From Candidatus Aminicenantota bacterium (GTDB taxonomy: Bacteria; Acidobacteriota; Aminicenantia; Aminicenantales; Aminicenantaceae), in assembly GCA_020348385.1 (NCBI GenBank), contig CP070750.1, positions 3,534,332 through 3,598,331 of the forward strand: a stretch of 64,000 nt of DNA. The letters are read 5' to 3'. The position numbers and the translations under genes are program-made. A model generated the notes under the pieces. It had not been told where the DNA came from. It ran no database searches and saw nothing but the letters and a program-made list of their open reading frames with translations. Shown piece after piece: positions 17,763 through 26,095 of this stretch (positions are counted from its first letter, which is position 1; every line of letters begins with the position of its first letter).

Positions 17763-18902
17763 ATGTCTGAAACGTATGATAAGAAAGCTGATTTGGCAGG
17801 TCCGGGTATTGGCAATTATACTGAACTGGAGAACATCCTGCCCACTGACTACAGTTCTTTTCTAAATCGCAGAGATACCATGACAGCTCTTTATGCGGTG
17901 AAAGAGTACATCGAAGATAACTTGGCGAAAGAACTCAACCTGCAATTGGTTCAGTGTCCACTAATCGTTGATATCGAGAGCGGTGTGAATGATATGCTGG
18001 ACCGAGATGGCTCTCGGACGCCTATTCAGTTTCATATCTCCAATGATTATGACAAAAATCCGGTCGATGCTCAGGTCGTGCAGGCCGCAACAAAGTGGAA
18101 ACGAGTGGCATTGAAACAATTTGGGATGGGTGTGGGCGAAGGCCTGAACACGGACATGAGAGCGGTTAGAAAAGATTACTTCCTCGATCACGATCACAGT
18201 GCCTATGTGGATCAGTGGGATTGGGAACTGGTTATCACTGAAGATCAGCGTAACTTGGACTTCTTGACCGGCGTTGTAAAGAAGATCTGGAAGGTTCTCG
18301 TAGGAGCGGAACTTCATGTCCAGGAGATGTTTCCCCAACTCAAAACAGATAAGTATCCAAACATGCCGGAGGAACTGACTTTTCTGCATGCTGAAGAAAT
18401 TCTCGAGATGTACCCCGATCTCCCCAGGAAGCAGCGTGAAACTGAGGTTATTCAGAAATATCCTGCTATTTTTATCTACGGCGTGGGCTACCCTCTAGCG
18501 GATGGTCTTCCTCATGAGATGAGAGCCGCTGATTATGATGACTGGATCACACCCACGACATCAAAAGATGGAAAACCTACGCATGGTCTGAATGGAGACA
18601 TCCTTGTCTGGAATCATGTGACAAAACGACGGCATGAACTAACCTCCATGGGCATCCGTGTGAATGCTGAAACTCTTAAACAACAACTGGAGATGAGCGG
18701 TCAGCTGGACTTTCTCGAATTCCCGTATCACCAAGGCATCATTAATGGTACGTTGCCTCTCTCGATTGGTGGAGGAATCGGGCAGTCGCGCACATACATG
18801 TACATTCTCAAGAAGGCCCATCTCGGTGAAGTCAGTGTCACAGTTTGGCCCAAGATCCTCAAGGATATTTGCGCGGAAAAAAATATCTTCGTTCTGGAAT
18901 AA
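17763..18902 (+). CDS. asnA: Aspartate--ammonia ligase (asparagine synthetase A)
   Basis: 379-residue class II aminoacyl-tRNA-synthetase-like enzyme that makes asparagine from aspartate, ammonia and ATP. Recognised by the AsnA core: RDTMTALYAVKEYIEDNL, VQCPLIVDIESGVNDMLD, IQFHISNDYDK, and the C-terminal PLSIGGGIGQSRTYMYILKK followed by LGEVSVTVWP. E. coli AsnA has 330 residues. The extra length here lies mainly in the middle (about 190-230, with MPEELTFLHAEEILEMYPDL), as in several anaerobes. It is a single-gene unit with its own promoter. Confidence 0.95.
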   Translation: MSETYDKKADLAGPGIGNYTELENILPTDYSSFLNRRDTMTALYAVKEYIEDNLAKELNLQLVQCPLIVDIESGVNDMLDRDGSRTPIQFHISNDYDKNPVDAQVVQAATKWKRVALKQFGMGVGEGLNTDMRAVRKDYFLDHDHSAYVDQWDWELVITEDQRNLDFLTGVVKKIWKVLVGAELHVQEMFPQLKTDKYPNMPEELTFLHAEEILEMYPDLPRKQRETEVIQKYPAIFIYGVGYPLADGLPHEMRAADYDDWITPTTSKDGKPTHGLNGDILVWNHVTKRRHELTSMGIRVNAETLKQQLEMSGQLDFLEFPYHQGIINGTLPLSIGGGIGQSRTYMYILKKAHLGEVSVTVWPKILKDICAEKNIFVLE

Positions 18903-18915
18903 AATAGCACGCTCG

Positions 18916-18934
18916 ATCTGTTTGCGGAACAGAT
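18916..18934 (+). terminator. Short hairpin after asnA
   Basis: ATCTGTT (18916-18922) pairs with AACAGAT (18928-18934) over a 5-nt loop, 13 nt after the asnA stop. There is no following U-run, so termination function is uncertain. Confidence 0.25.
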
Positions 18935-19070
18935 GGATTGCCATTTCGCTTATACGTCTAATATGACAAAGCCTAACAGAGTTATTGACCCCGCATAACA
19001 ATTCAACTAAGATTAATTTAGGAGGATGTTGGTTTAGGTTTGTGAGAGAGATATTTTGGAGGTTTAGTCT

Positions 19071-19658
19071 ATGAGAAGAAAAAGGGAGACCTTAAAGGAT
19101 GGGACCACAGTCCTCATCAGAGACATGCATTATGAAGATCTTGATAAATTGATGAAATTTTATCGATCTCTGCCTCTCGATGATAGAGTATATCTCAAAG
19201 TGGATGTAACGAAAAGGAAGGTAGTCGAGCAACGTATGAAATTGATCGAGCAGGGGACAGTTTTTAGAATCATCGCTTTGCAAGATAATGAAATAGTCGG
19301 AGATGGGATGTTCGAGATTTCCAAGGAAGAGTGGCGTAAACATCAGGGGGAGATCCGAGTTATCGTGGCCAGACCCTATCAGCGAAAAGGGCTCGGGATG
19401 CTTATATTCAGGGAACTCCATTCCCTCGCCTTGAAGAAGGATATTGATAGGATTGTTGTCAAAATGATGAGGCCTCAGAAAGGCGCCATAAATATTTGCA
19501 AAAAACTTGGATTCCATAAAGAGACCGTCATCCCGAATTATGTTTGGGATCAGGCGGACAAGCCCCAAGACTTAATAATCATGACATGTAAACCAAAAAA
19601 CTTGTGGAGAGAGCTGGAACATTTCTACAGCGATTCGGACTGGCGCCGCTGCAGGTAA
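19071..19658 (+). CDS. GNAT family N-acetyltransferase
   Basis: 195 residues with a single GNAT fold. Motif A is seen as IRVIVARPYQRKGLGMLIFR, where QRKGLG binds the acetyl-CoA pyrophosphate. Motif B follows as AINICKKLGFHKE. The N-terminus (TLKDGTTVLIRDMHYEDLDK) is the usual first strand and helix. GGAGG is 9 nt before the ATG. Substrate unknown. Confidence 0.88.
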   Translation: MRRKRETLKDGTTVLIRDMHYEDLDKLMKFYRSLPLDDRVYLKVDVTKRKVVEQRMKLIEQGTVFRIIALQDNEIVGDGMFEISKEEWRKHQGEIRVIVARPYQRKGLGMLIFRELHSLALKKDIDRIVVKMMRPQKGAINICKKLGFHKETVIPNYVWDQADKPQDLIIMTCKPKNLWRELEHFYSDSDWRRCR

Positions 19659-19676
19659 ACAGAGGATTTAACTGGA

Positions 19677-20471
19677 ATGGCTGACAAAATAAAAAGCAAA
19701 AGGCGTTTTTCTTTCTTTTTTATGCTCCTTTTTCTCGTCTTTGGTCCTTCTCTTTCTCATGCAGCAAAAAAAAGGGGACCGATCATCCTTGGAATAGGCG
19801 CAGGATATTCCTTTTTTCTCGATTCTGGATTGAAAATTTACGAAGTTTACCATCCCAAATTGATCTTTCTCAGCGAGCAATTGAACTTGAGGGATAATTT
19901 CCATTTTTATGTCCAATATTTCCCCTGGCTCGGCTTTGGATTTCAGCTGGAATTTGATCATCAAAAGGCCGGCTACAATTGTGATTTGAAATGGTACGGA
20001 CAGCTTGATTCCAATGATGAAATCATTGAGATCAATCACATCGAAGAGCCCTACAAGGAATCTTGGACTTTATCCTCTATCACGGCATCCATACTGTATA
20101 AACTCACTCTTCGATCCAATGAAAAAATACAGCCATATATCTCTGCAGGAGTCGGGTACTATTTTTCGAGCGGTGATGAAGAACGGTTTTATTCCAGAAC
20201 CCGTCTGGGACCCGAAAAAAGCGGCAACATGGTGAAACTCGGTCTGGGTGTTAGGTACCAAATCAATCCCAAAATTGGCATCAACTTCAGAGGAGTAGGT
20301 GGGACGATTTGGCGGAGAGAATATGGCTTTGGCGAAATAAAGTATCTCGGGCCTGATCAATTCGACTATAAAATATATGAGGAGACCGGAAATATAGTAC
20401 GCGCAGAAAATTTGTTCGTCAATTCTTATACATTTTTGGGAATTGCACTGAGCCTGGAATACACTTTTTGA
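19677..20471 (+). CDS. Outer-membrane beta-barrel protein
   Basis: 264 residues with a signal peptide (basic start, hydrophobic core about 12-24, cut after SHAA). The rest alternates in amphipathic strands (ILGIGAGYSFFLDSG, IQPYISAGVGYYFSSG, NMVKLGLGVRYQINPK) and ends in LGIALSLEYTF. The terminal phenylalanine is the BAM recognition signature. Architecture resembles OmpW/OprF-type 8-strand barrels. It starts 18 nt after the GNAT stop and may be co-transcribed. Function unknown. Confidence 0.75.
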   Translation: MADKIKSKRRFSFFFMLLFLVFGPSLSHAAKKRGPIILGIGAGYSFFLDSGLKIYEVYHPKLIFLSEQLNLRDNFHFYVQYFPWLGFGFQLEFDHQKAGYNCDLKWYGQLDSNDEIIEINHIEEPYKESWTLSSITASILYKLTLRSNEKIQPYISAGVGYYFSSGDEERFYSRTRLGPEKSGNMVKLGLGVRYQINPKIGINFRGVGGTIWRREYGFGEIKYLGPDQFDYKIYEETGNIVRAENLFVNSYTFLGIALSLEYTF

Positions 20472-20816
20472 GAGTTCTTCATTCCAGTTTTCTCGTGGTT
20501 TATTCCCTTCTCATTGCAGAGAGTGTTATCTTTGTGGTATCGAGGATAATTTTCCATATATCAGGAGCATTGAAACCGGATCTTCCTTTTTGTCTCCTCT
20601 CAGAGCACCAGCAATCCTTTTTTTTTGCAACTCATCTTTTGAGGCGATAACCAACCAAAAAATATCACCTTGAAAATCCTCTTTGGGGGGGATTGCTCAA
20701 ATTTCATATTGCCTTTACATTATGGATGCAGGACACATGGCTATAGCCCTGCATCGAAGGAGATAGATTGTTTCACTATATCCTCAACAGAGGCTCGGCT
20801 CGCCCGTGGCAAAAAC
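20472..20816 (+). other. 345-nt intergenic region before the PAS histidine kinase
   Basis: No convincing gene. The kinase frame stays open upstream to a TTG at 20670, but that extension shows no recognisable domain. One hairpin is visible: TGCAGG (20727-20732) with CCTGCA (20748-20753) around a loop holding GGCTATAGC. I saw no well-spaced sigma-70 promoter. Confidence 0.5.
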
Positions 20817-23042
20817 ATGAAAACCGAGAACAAGAAAAAGGAGCAGCTCACAGATAAAATCAGGGAGCTGTCCAATAAGATCGAGGAACTGGAGAAATTC
20901 AAGAAGAAATGCGAGTCGGAAAAAGAGGCATACCAGTATAGCCAAGCCAATCTCCATGCTTTGATCGAAAACGCCAAAAATTCCATTTGGTCGGTGGATA
21001 GAGCCTATCGGATCCTCACCATCAATTCCCATTTTAAAAGAGAATTCTCCGCTGCCTTCGGTATAAACCTCGAAGAGGGAATGACAATTACCGATTATGT
21101 ACCTCCCGAGATGAGCAAAATCTGGATCAGGCGTTATGAGCGGGCCTTGAAAGGGGAAAACTTCACTGTGGAGGATGAGTTTAAGGTGGGGGATAGAATC
21201 ATTAGCACAGAGATATCTTTCAATCCCATCCGGCATGACAAACAGATAACAGGAGTATCCGTTTTTGCCCGAGATGTCACAGAGCGGAGGCAAGCTGAGG
21301 AAGCGCTCCGAGAGAGTGAAGAGAGGTTCAAGATCCTGTTTCAATCTGCTCCTGATGCCTATTACTTAAGCGATTTAAAGGGGACACTCATCGATGGCAA
21401 CAAGATGGCTGAAAAATTGACCGGTTATAAAAAGGAAGAACTCGTCGGGAAAAGCTTTTTGAAGTTGAGGTTGTTGCCACCAACCCAAATCCCCAAGGCA
21501 GCCAAACTCTTGATGAAAAATACCGAGGGAATTTCAACAGGGCCAGATGAGTTTCGGCTCCATCGGAAAGACGGCACAAAGGCTATGGTGGGCATAAGCA
21601 CACATCCTGTAAAAATCAAGGATCAAACTCTTATTCTGGGAATTGCGAGAGATATCACAGAACGCAAACGTGCCGAGGAAGCCATAAAAGAAAGCGAAGA
21701 GAAATTCCGCATGCTGGCAGAAAAATCACCGAATATGATCTTTATCAACAAGAAGGGACGTATTGTGTATGCCAATCAGCAATGCGAAGAAGTTATGGGA
21801 TACAGAAGGGAAGAGTTTTACTCTCCTGACTTTGATTTTTTTTCCATGATAGAGCCTGATTCTATCGGCATCGTTAAGGCTAACTTTCAAAAGCATATAA
21901 AGGGAGATGAAGTGTCTCCCTATGAGTATTCTCTGATAACAAAAGCAGGAAAAAAGATAGACGCCATTGTCACGACCAAGCTTATAAGCTTTGGAGGTGA
22001 AAGCGCCATCCTCGGAATCATCACGGATATTACCGAACGCAAGCAGGCAGAGGAAGCGTTGAGAAAGTCAGAAGAAAAATATCGTCACCTGGTGGAAAAC
22101 ACAAACGAGGTTCTTTATGCTACTGATGAAAATGGCATCATCACCTATATCAGTCCGGTTGCCAAAACACTCAGCGGTTATAGCCCATCAGAGGTCATGG
22201 GTAAAAATTTTATGCAGTTTGTTTTCAAAGAAGATATGGAGGTTGCGCTGAAAAACTTCCAAAAGAATATTAAAGGAAAGCCCGAACCGAGCGAGTGTCG
22301 GATCGTGACCAAATCGGGTGATCTCAAATGGATTCGGTCGTCCGACCGGCCCATTTTTTTGAATGAGCTATTTTTAGGCGTTCAGGGTGTGCTGTCCGAT
22401 ATCACAGATCAAAAGCGTGCTGAAGAGGAGATTAAAGCTTCCCTCAAAGAAAAAGAAGCGATGATGCGGGAGATCCATCATCGAGTGAAAAACAATCTGC
22501 AGATTGTCTCCAGTTTGCTCAGGCTGCAGGCGAGATCGATCAAAAGCAAAACACTGATAGATACATTTGAAATCGCTCAGAACAGGATCAAATCCATGGC
22601 CCTCATCCATGAAGTGTTATATTTGTCCGAAAATTTGGATAAGATCAATTTCTCAGATTATATCAAAAGAATCACCAATCATCTTTTTGCCATGTTCAGC
22701 AGGAAGGCAAAAAAGATAAAATTGGAACTGGATGTGGGGGAATATTATCTGGACATCGATAAAGCCATACCGTGTGGATTGATCATCAACGAGCTTGTCT
22801 CTAATGCCTTCAAACATGCCTTTCCCGATGGCAAAACGGGAAAAATTCAGGTTTACCTGAATAACAAGCTGGATAGGTACACCGTTGTGGTCAAGGATAC
22901 GGGTGTTGGATTTCCCGATGATGTGGATATGAATAACACCGAAACATTGGGGTTGCAGCTTGTGAACGATTTAGTGAAGCAGATTGAAGGGGCTTACCAA
23001 TTGCAGCGTGACGGCGGCACCACTTTTAAAATAGTCTTTTAA
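20817..23042 (+). CDS. Cytosolic multi-PAS sensor histidine kinase (HisKA_2 type)
   Basis: About 741 residues from the ATG at 20817. An N-terminal coiled coil (about 8-45) is followed by four PAS domains (roughly 48-155, 170-285, 300-410, 420-535). Each ends in a DITER/DVTER-like hinge. The kinase part begins REIHHRVKNNLQIVSSLLRL, the HisKA_2 dimerisation box; the second His (555) is the likely phosphoacceptor. HATPase_c_2 follows, with N box NELVSNAFKHAFP and G box DTGVGFPDD. There are no transmembrane helices, so it senses a cytosolic signal. No response regulator is adjacent; the PleD-like protein at 16195 is the nearest. Confidence 0.9.
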   Translation: MKTENKKKEQLTDKIRELSNKIEELEKFKKKCESEKEAYQYSQANLHALIENAKNSIWSVDRAYRILTINSHFKREFSAAFGINLEEGMTITDYVPPEMSKIWIRRYERALKGENFTVEDEFKVGDRIISTEISFNPIRHDKQITGVSVFARDVTERRQAEEALRESEERFKILFQSAPDAYYLSDLKGTLIDGNKMAEKLTGYKKEELVGKSFLKLRLLPPTQIPKAAKLLMKNTEGISTGPDEFRLHRKDGTKAMVGISTHPVKIKDQTLILGIARDITERKRAEEAIKESEEKFRMLAEKSPNMIFINKKGRIVYANQQCEEVMGYRREEFYSPDFDFFSMIEPDSIGIVKANFQKHIKGDEVSPYEYSLITKAGKKIDAIVTTKLISFGGESAILGIITDITERKQAEEALRKSEEKYRHLVENTNEVLYATDENGIITYISPVAKTLSGYSPSEVMGKNFMQFVFKEDMEVALKNFQKNIKGKPEPSECRIVTKSGDLKWIRSSDRPIFLNELFLGVQGVLSDITDQKRAEEEIKASLKEKEAMMREIHHRVKNNLQIVSSLLRLQARSIKSKTLIDTFEIAQNRIKSMALIHEVLYLSENLDKINFSDYIKRITNHLFAMFSRKAKKIKLELDVGEYYLDIDKAIPCGLIINELVSNAFKHAFPDGKTGKIQVYLNNKLDRYTVVVKDTGVGFPDDVDMNNTETLGLQLVNDLVKQIEGAYQLQRDGGTTFKIVF

Positions 23043-23111
23043 TCCAAATTTCATTCTTCCCACAAGCATTCCGAAATCCTTGAAGTTTTTGTATCTTTCC
23101 TCGCTCCTTTG

Positions 23112-23141
23112 TTGACAAACAGATTCCCAAAGGAATAGGAT
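23112..23141 (+). promoter_or_regulatory. Sigma-70 promoter of the first Gfo/Idh/MocA gene
   Basis: Perfect -35 TTGACA (23112-23117), 18-nt spacer, -10 TAGGAT (23136-23141, four of six), 50 nt before the start codon. Confidence 0.5.
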
Positions 23142-23191
23142 TTTATTGGCTGAACGGGAATTGGAATCCGATCTTTCAGAGGGAGGAAAGC

Positions 23192-24535
23192 ATGACAAAG
23201 AAAAAGAGTGAAATCAGCCGTCGCCAATTTTTATCCTCATCTGCCTGTGCGGCGCTCGGTGTAGCCGGGAATTCTCTGTTAAAATCCGGTCCCTTATGGG
23301 GTGCACAAGCGGAAAACAAACGTAAAGTGGCTCTAGTCGGAACGGGAATTCGGGGCAGCGGAACTTGGGGGAAAGCTCTGCTTGAAAATTATGGCGATGT
23401 CCTGGAAATGGTCGGGTTGTGTGATATCAATCCCAAGCGGTTGGAATATGCCAAAAAATATATGGGGGCCGAGTGTCCGACATTCGTGGATTTTAAAAAG
23501 ATGATCGAATCGACTAAACCGGACACTATCATCGTGACCACGACTGATTGTTTCCACTCTAAATACATCTGCTTAGCCATGGAGATGGGGTGTGATGTGA
23601 TCACAGAAAAACCTTTGGCCACCGATGAAAACCTCTGTCAGAACATCCTGGATGCCGAAAAAAGAACGGGGAAAAATCTGATCGTCACATTCAATTACCG
23701 ATACAGCCCGGAGGCCATAAAGATCAAAGAAATCCTGATGTCCAAGGAGATAGGGGAAGTCACCTCAGTGGATTTCAACTATTACTTGGATATCTACCAT
23801 GGCGCATCCTATTTTCGGCGGTGGCATGGGTTCAAACAATTTTCCGGATCCCTTTTGGTCCACAAGGCGACACATCATTATGACTTGATGAACTGGTGGC
23901 TTGCAGCAGAACCTGTGGAGGTGAATGCCTATGGGGAGCTCCGAAAATACGGACACAATGGGAATTTCCGGAGTGGGCAGTGTAGGGATTGTCCCCATAA
24001 GGGGAAGTGTGAGTTTTTCTGGGATATCACGAGGAACGAACACCTGATGAAGCTTTATGTGAATGCAGAATCAGCGGACGGCTATATCCGTGATGCCTGC
24101 GTGTTCCGTAAAAGGATAAATATCTGGGACACCATGAATGTGCAAGTCCAATACCACAACCGTGTGACCATGAGCTACTCCTTGAATGCGTTCATGCCGT
24201 ATGAAGGATATTTTGTCGGATTCAACGGGACAAAAGGGAGATTGGATGCCCGGGTTTACCACAGCCAGCCCTGGAAGACAGAAAGTATGGCGGATTTCCG
24301 GATAACACAAAATTTCGGGAAGACCAAGACGTTTGGATTGACATCAGAGGGCGGTGGTCACTGGGGAGCAGATAGGGTCATGCAGGACCGCATTTTCCGG
24401 AAACCGGGGGAGGATCTTCTCGGTCAAGGAGCCGGCAGCAGGGATGGGGCCTTGTCTATTTTGATCGGGATTGCTGCCCGCCGCAGTATTGAACAGGAAA
24501 GACCTTTCAAGGTAGAAGAATTGGTCAAGATATAG
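23192..24535 (+). CDS. Tat-exported Gfo/Idh/MocA family oxidoreductase with Cys4 insert
   Basis: 447 residues. Twin-arginine signal SRRQFLSSSACAALGVAG (9-26). NAD(P) loop VALVGTGIRGSGTWG (46-60). Catalytic-region motif TEKPLATDE (138-146) and the second active-site motif KATHHYDLMNWW (225-236), where Lys140, His229 and Asp231 match the family's K...HxxD pattern. An insert has Cys264, Cys267 and Cys273 (C-x2-C-x5-C) plus Cys303, a likely metal site. Family members oxidise sugar hydroxyls; exported ones such as Zymomonas glucose-fructose oxidoreductase carry tightly bound NADP. In this cluster, C3 oxidation of a glycoside is the favoured inference. GGAGGAAAGC precedes the ATG. Confidence 0.9.
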   Translation: MTKKKSEISRRQFLSSSACAALGVAGNSLLKSGPLWGAQAENKRKVALVGTGIRGSGTWGKALLENYGDVLEMVGLCDINPKRLEYAKKYMGAECPTFVDFKKMIESTKPDTIIVTTTDCFHSKYICLAMEMGCDVITEKPLATDENLCQNILDAEKRTGKNLIVTFNYRYSPEAIKIKEILMSKEIGEVTSVDFNYYLDIYHGASYFRRWHGFKQFSGSLLVHKATHHYDLMNWWLAAEPVEVNAYGELRKYGHNGNFRSGQCRDCPHKGKCEFFWDITRNEHLMKLYVNAESADGYIRDACVFRKRINIWDTMNVQVQYHNRVTMSYSLNAFMPYEGYFVGFNGTKGRLDARVYHSQPWKTESMADFRITQNFGKTKTFGLTSEGGGHWGADRVMQDRIFRKPGEDLLGQGAGSRDGALSILIGIAARRSIEQERPFKVEELVKI

Positions 24536-24556
24536 GGGTCAGACCGACTTAACCTA

Positions 24557-24584
24557 TTGATAAAGAATAGATTATGGCTAATAT
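24557..24584 (+). promoter_or_regulatory. Putative promoter of the fucose-isomerase-like gene
   Basis: -35 TTGATA (24557-24562), 16-nt spacer, -10 TAATAT (24579-24584). The gene may also be read through from the Gfo/Idh gene upstream. Confidence 0.35.
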
Positions 24585-24654
24585 GGGTGCTTTTTTTCCG
24601 CTTAGAATTAACTTTTTGGGGTGCAAATCACTCCTCTAAGAAAAAGGAGGGACT

Positions 24655-26070
24655 ATGAAGAATAAACTTTCAAGGCGAGAATTTTTGGGAAAGTGTTCGG
24701 CCTATACGGCAGGAATGACGGCTTTGTCTACTTTCAGTATGGCTGGATTTACCAAAAAGACAAAAACTTTTTCTAGGAGAAAAAACTTGGGAAAAACCAG
24801 GATTAAAGTCGTGTTGGCTCACCCTTCTTCGAAAGAACCTTGTTGGCCGAACATCGGTTATGACTTCGAAGCCAACAAAGCCGAGTTCATGAAAAACCTG
24901 AATAAATATTGCCCCGATATCGAGTTCCACCCTGTTACAGCCCGGAAAGATGACGACGCAGTCAAAATTCTCCAATCCGACCCAACAGTAGATGGATACA
25001 TAGTGTATCTGTCCGGTTGCCTCTGGGGGAATGTTCCCGAAACCATAGCCGGTGCAGGTAAACCCACCGTCATGGTGGATAATCTATTCGCCGGTTCCGG
25101 CGAGTTCCTCACAAGTTATGCGAAAGTCAGACGAGAGGGATTTCCGGTGGCTGCTGTATCCTCTTCGGATTTCAAAGATGTGGCCGAAGCTGTCTGTGCT
25201 CTCGACACCATAAAAATGTTAAAGGATTCCACGGTTTTGGTGGTCGGGGGAAAGCCGGACAAAAACATCGAGGAGTTTTTTGGCACCAAAATGATCGGCG
25301 TCGCATTCCCTGAGATCAACGAGGCCTACAACGCTGCCGATAAAGCCACGGCCCAGAAATGGGCGGATCAATGGATGAATGCGGCAGCCAAGATCATCGA
25401 ACCCTCCCAGGCAGATATTGTCAAATCCGCCATTCTTTATGTTGCCATGACAGACTTAATGAAGAAATACGATGCTCAAGCCATTGCGGTTAATTGCCTT
25501 GGCGGATTTTATGGAGGCCATATGCCGGCTTATCCGTGTTTGGGATTCATGCAGCTGAATAACGATGGGCATGTGGGAGCGTGTGAAGCAGACCAGAGAT
25601 CCACGATCACCATGCTTTTGATGAGGTATCTGGTGGGGCGGCCTGGATTCATCTCCGATCCAGTGATCGACACAGCCAAGAATCAGATCATCTATGCCCA
25701 CTGTGTGGCTCCCACCAAAGTCTTCGGGCCGGAAGGCCCCTCCAATCCCTTTCATATACGCAGCCATTCAGAGGACAGAAAAGGAGCCTGCGATCGTTCG
25801 CTGATGCCTTTAGGGGAGATGACCACGACTATCGAATTCGATGTCGGAAGGAAACAGGTGATCTTCCATCAGGGAAAAACTGTAGAAAACGTGGATTTGG
25901 ACCTTGCTTGCCGGAATAAATTAGCGGTTGAAGTCCAGGGCGATGTCTACAAACTGCTCAACTATTGGGACCAGTGGGGCTGGCATAGGGTCACGTTTTA
26001 CGGCGATTTTAAAAGGCAAGTCTATCAGATTGCCCAACTTCTCCGGTTCGAAATCATAGAAGAAGCTTGA
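24655..26070 (+). CDS. Tat-exported L-fucose/arabinose isomerase-like protein
   Basis: 471 residues. Twin-arginine signal LSRREFLGKCSAYTAG near the N-terminus. The body has the two-domain layout of the FucI/AraA superfamily: an N-terminal Rossmann-like part with VDGYIVYLSGCLWGNVPE and GKPTVMVDNLFAGSGEFL, and a C-terminal part with NCLGGFYGGHMPAYPCLGF and GACEADQRSTITMLLMRYL, resembling metal- and sugar-binding segments. Canonical fucose isomerases are cytosolic and lack a Tat signal, so the substrate and even isomerase activity are uncertain. It follows the Gfo/Idh gene by about 120 nt. AAGGAGGGACT precedes the ATG. Confidence 0.75.
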   Translation: MKNKLSRREFLGKCSAYTAGMTALSTFSMAGFTKKTKTFSRRKNLGKTRIKVVLAHPSSKEPCWPNIGYDFEANKAEFMKNLNKYCPDIEFHPVTARKDDDAVKILQSDPTVDGYIVYLSGCLWGNVPETIAGAGKPTVMVDNLFAGSGEFLTSYAKVRREGFPVAAVSSSDFKDVAEAVCALDTIKMLKDSTVLVVGGKPDKNIEEFFGTKMIGVAFPEINEAYNAADKATAQKWADQWMNAAAKIIEPSQADIVKSAILYVAMTDLMKKYDAQAIAVNCLGGFYGGHMPAYPCLGFMQLNNDGHVGACEADQRSTITMLLMRYLVGRPGFISDPVIDTAKNQIIYAHCVAPTKVFGPEGPSNPFHIRSHSEDRKGACDRSLMPLGEMTTTIEFDVGRKQVIFHQGKTVENVDLDLACRNKLAVEVQGDVYKLLNYWDQWGWHRVTFYGDFKRQVYQIAQLLRFEIIEEA

Positions 26071-26095
26071 TCTGTTGTATTGAGCCTAGCAGTCC

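Noticed and set aside
20670..20816. 49-residue extension of the histidine kinase from a TTG
   Set aside because: No ribosome site and no domain; the extension is translated from a region with a hairpin, and the ATG at 20817 begins the coiled coil cleanly.
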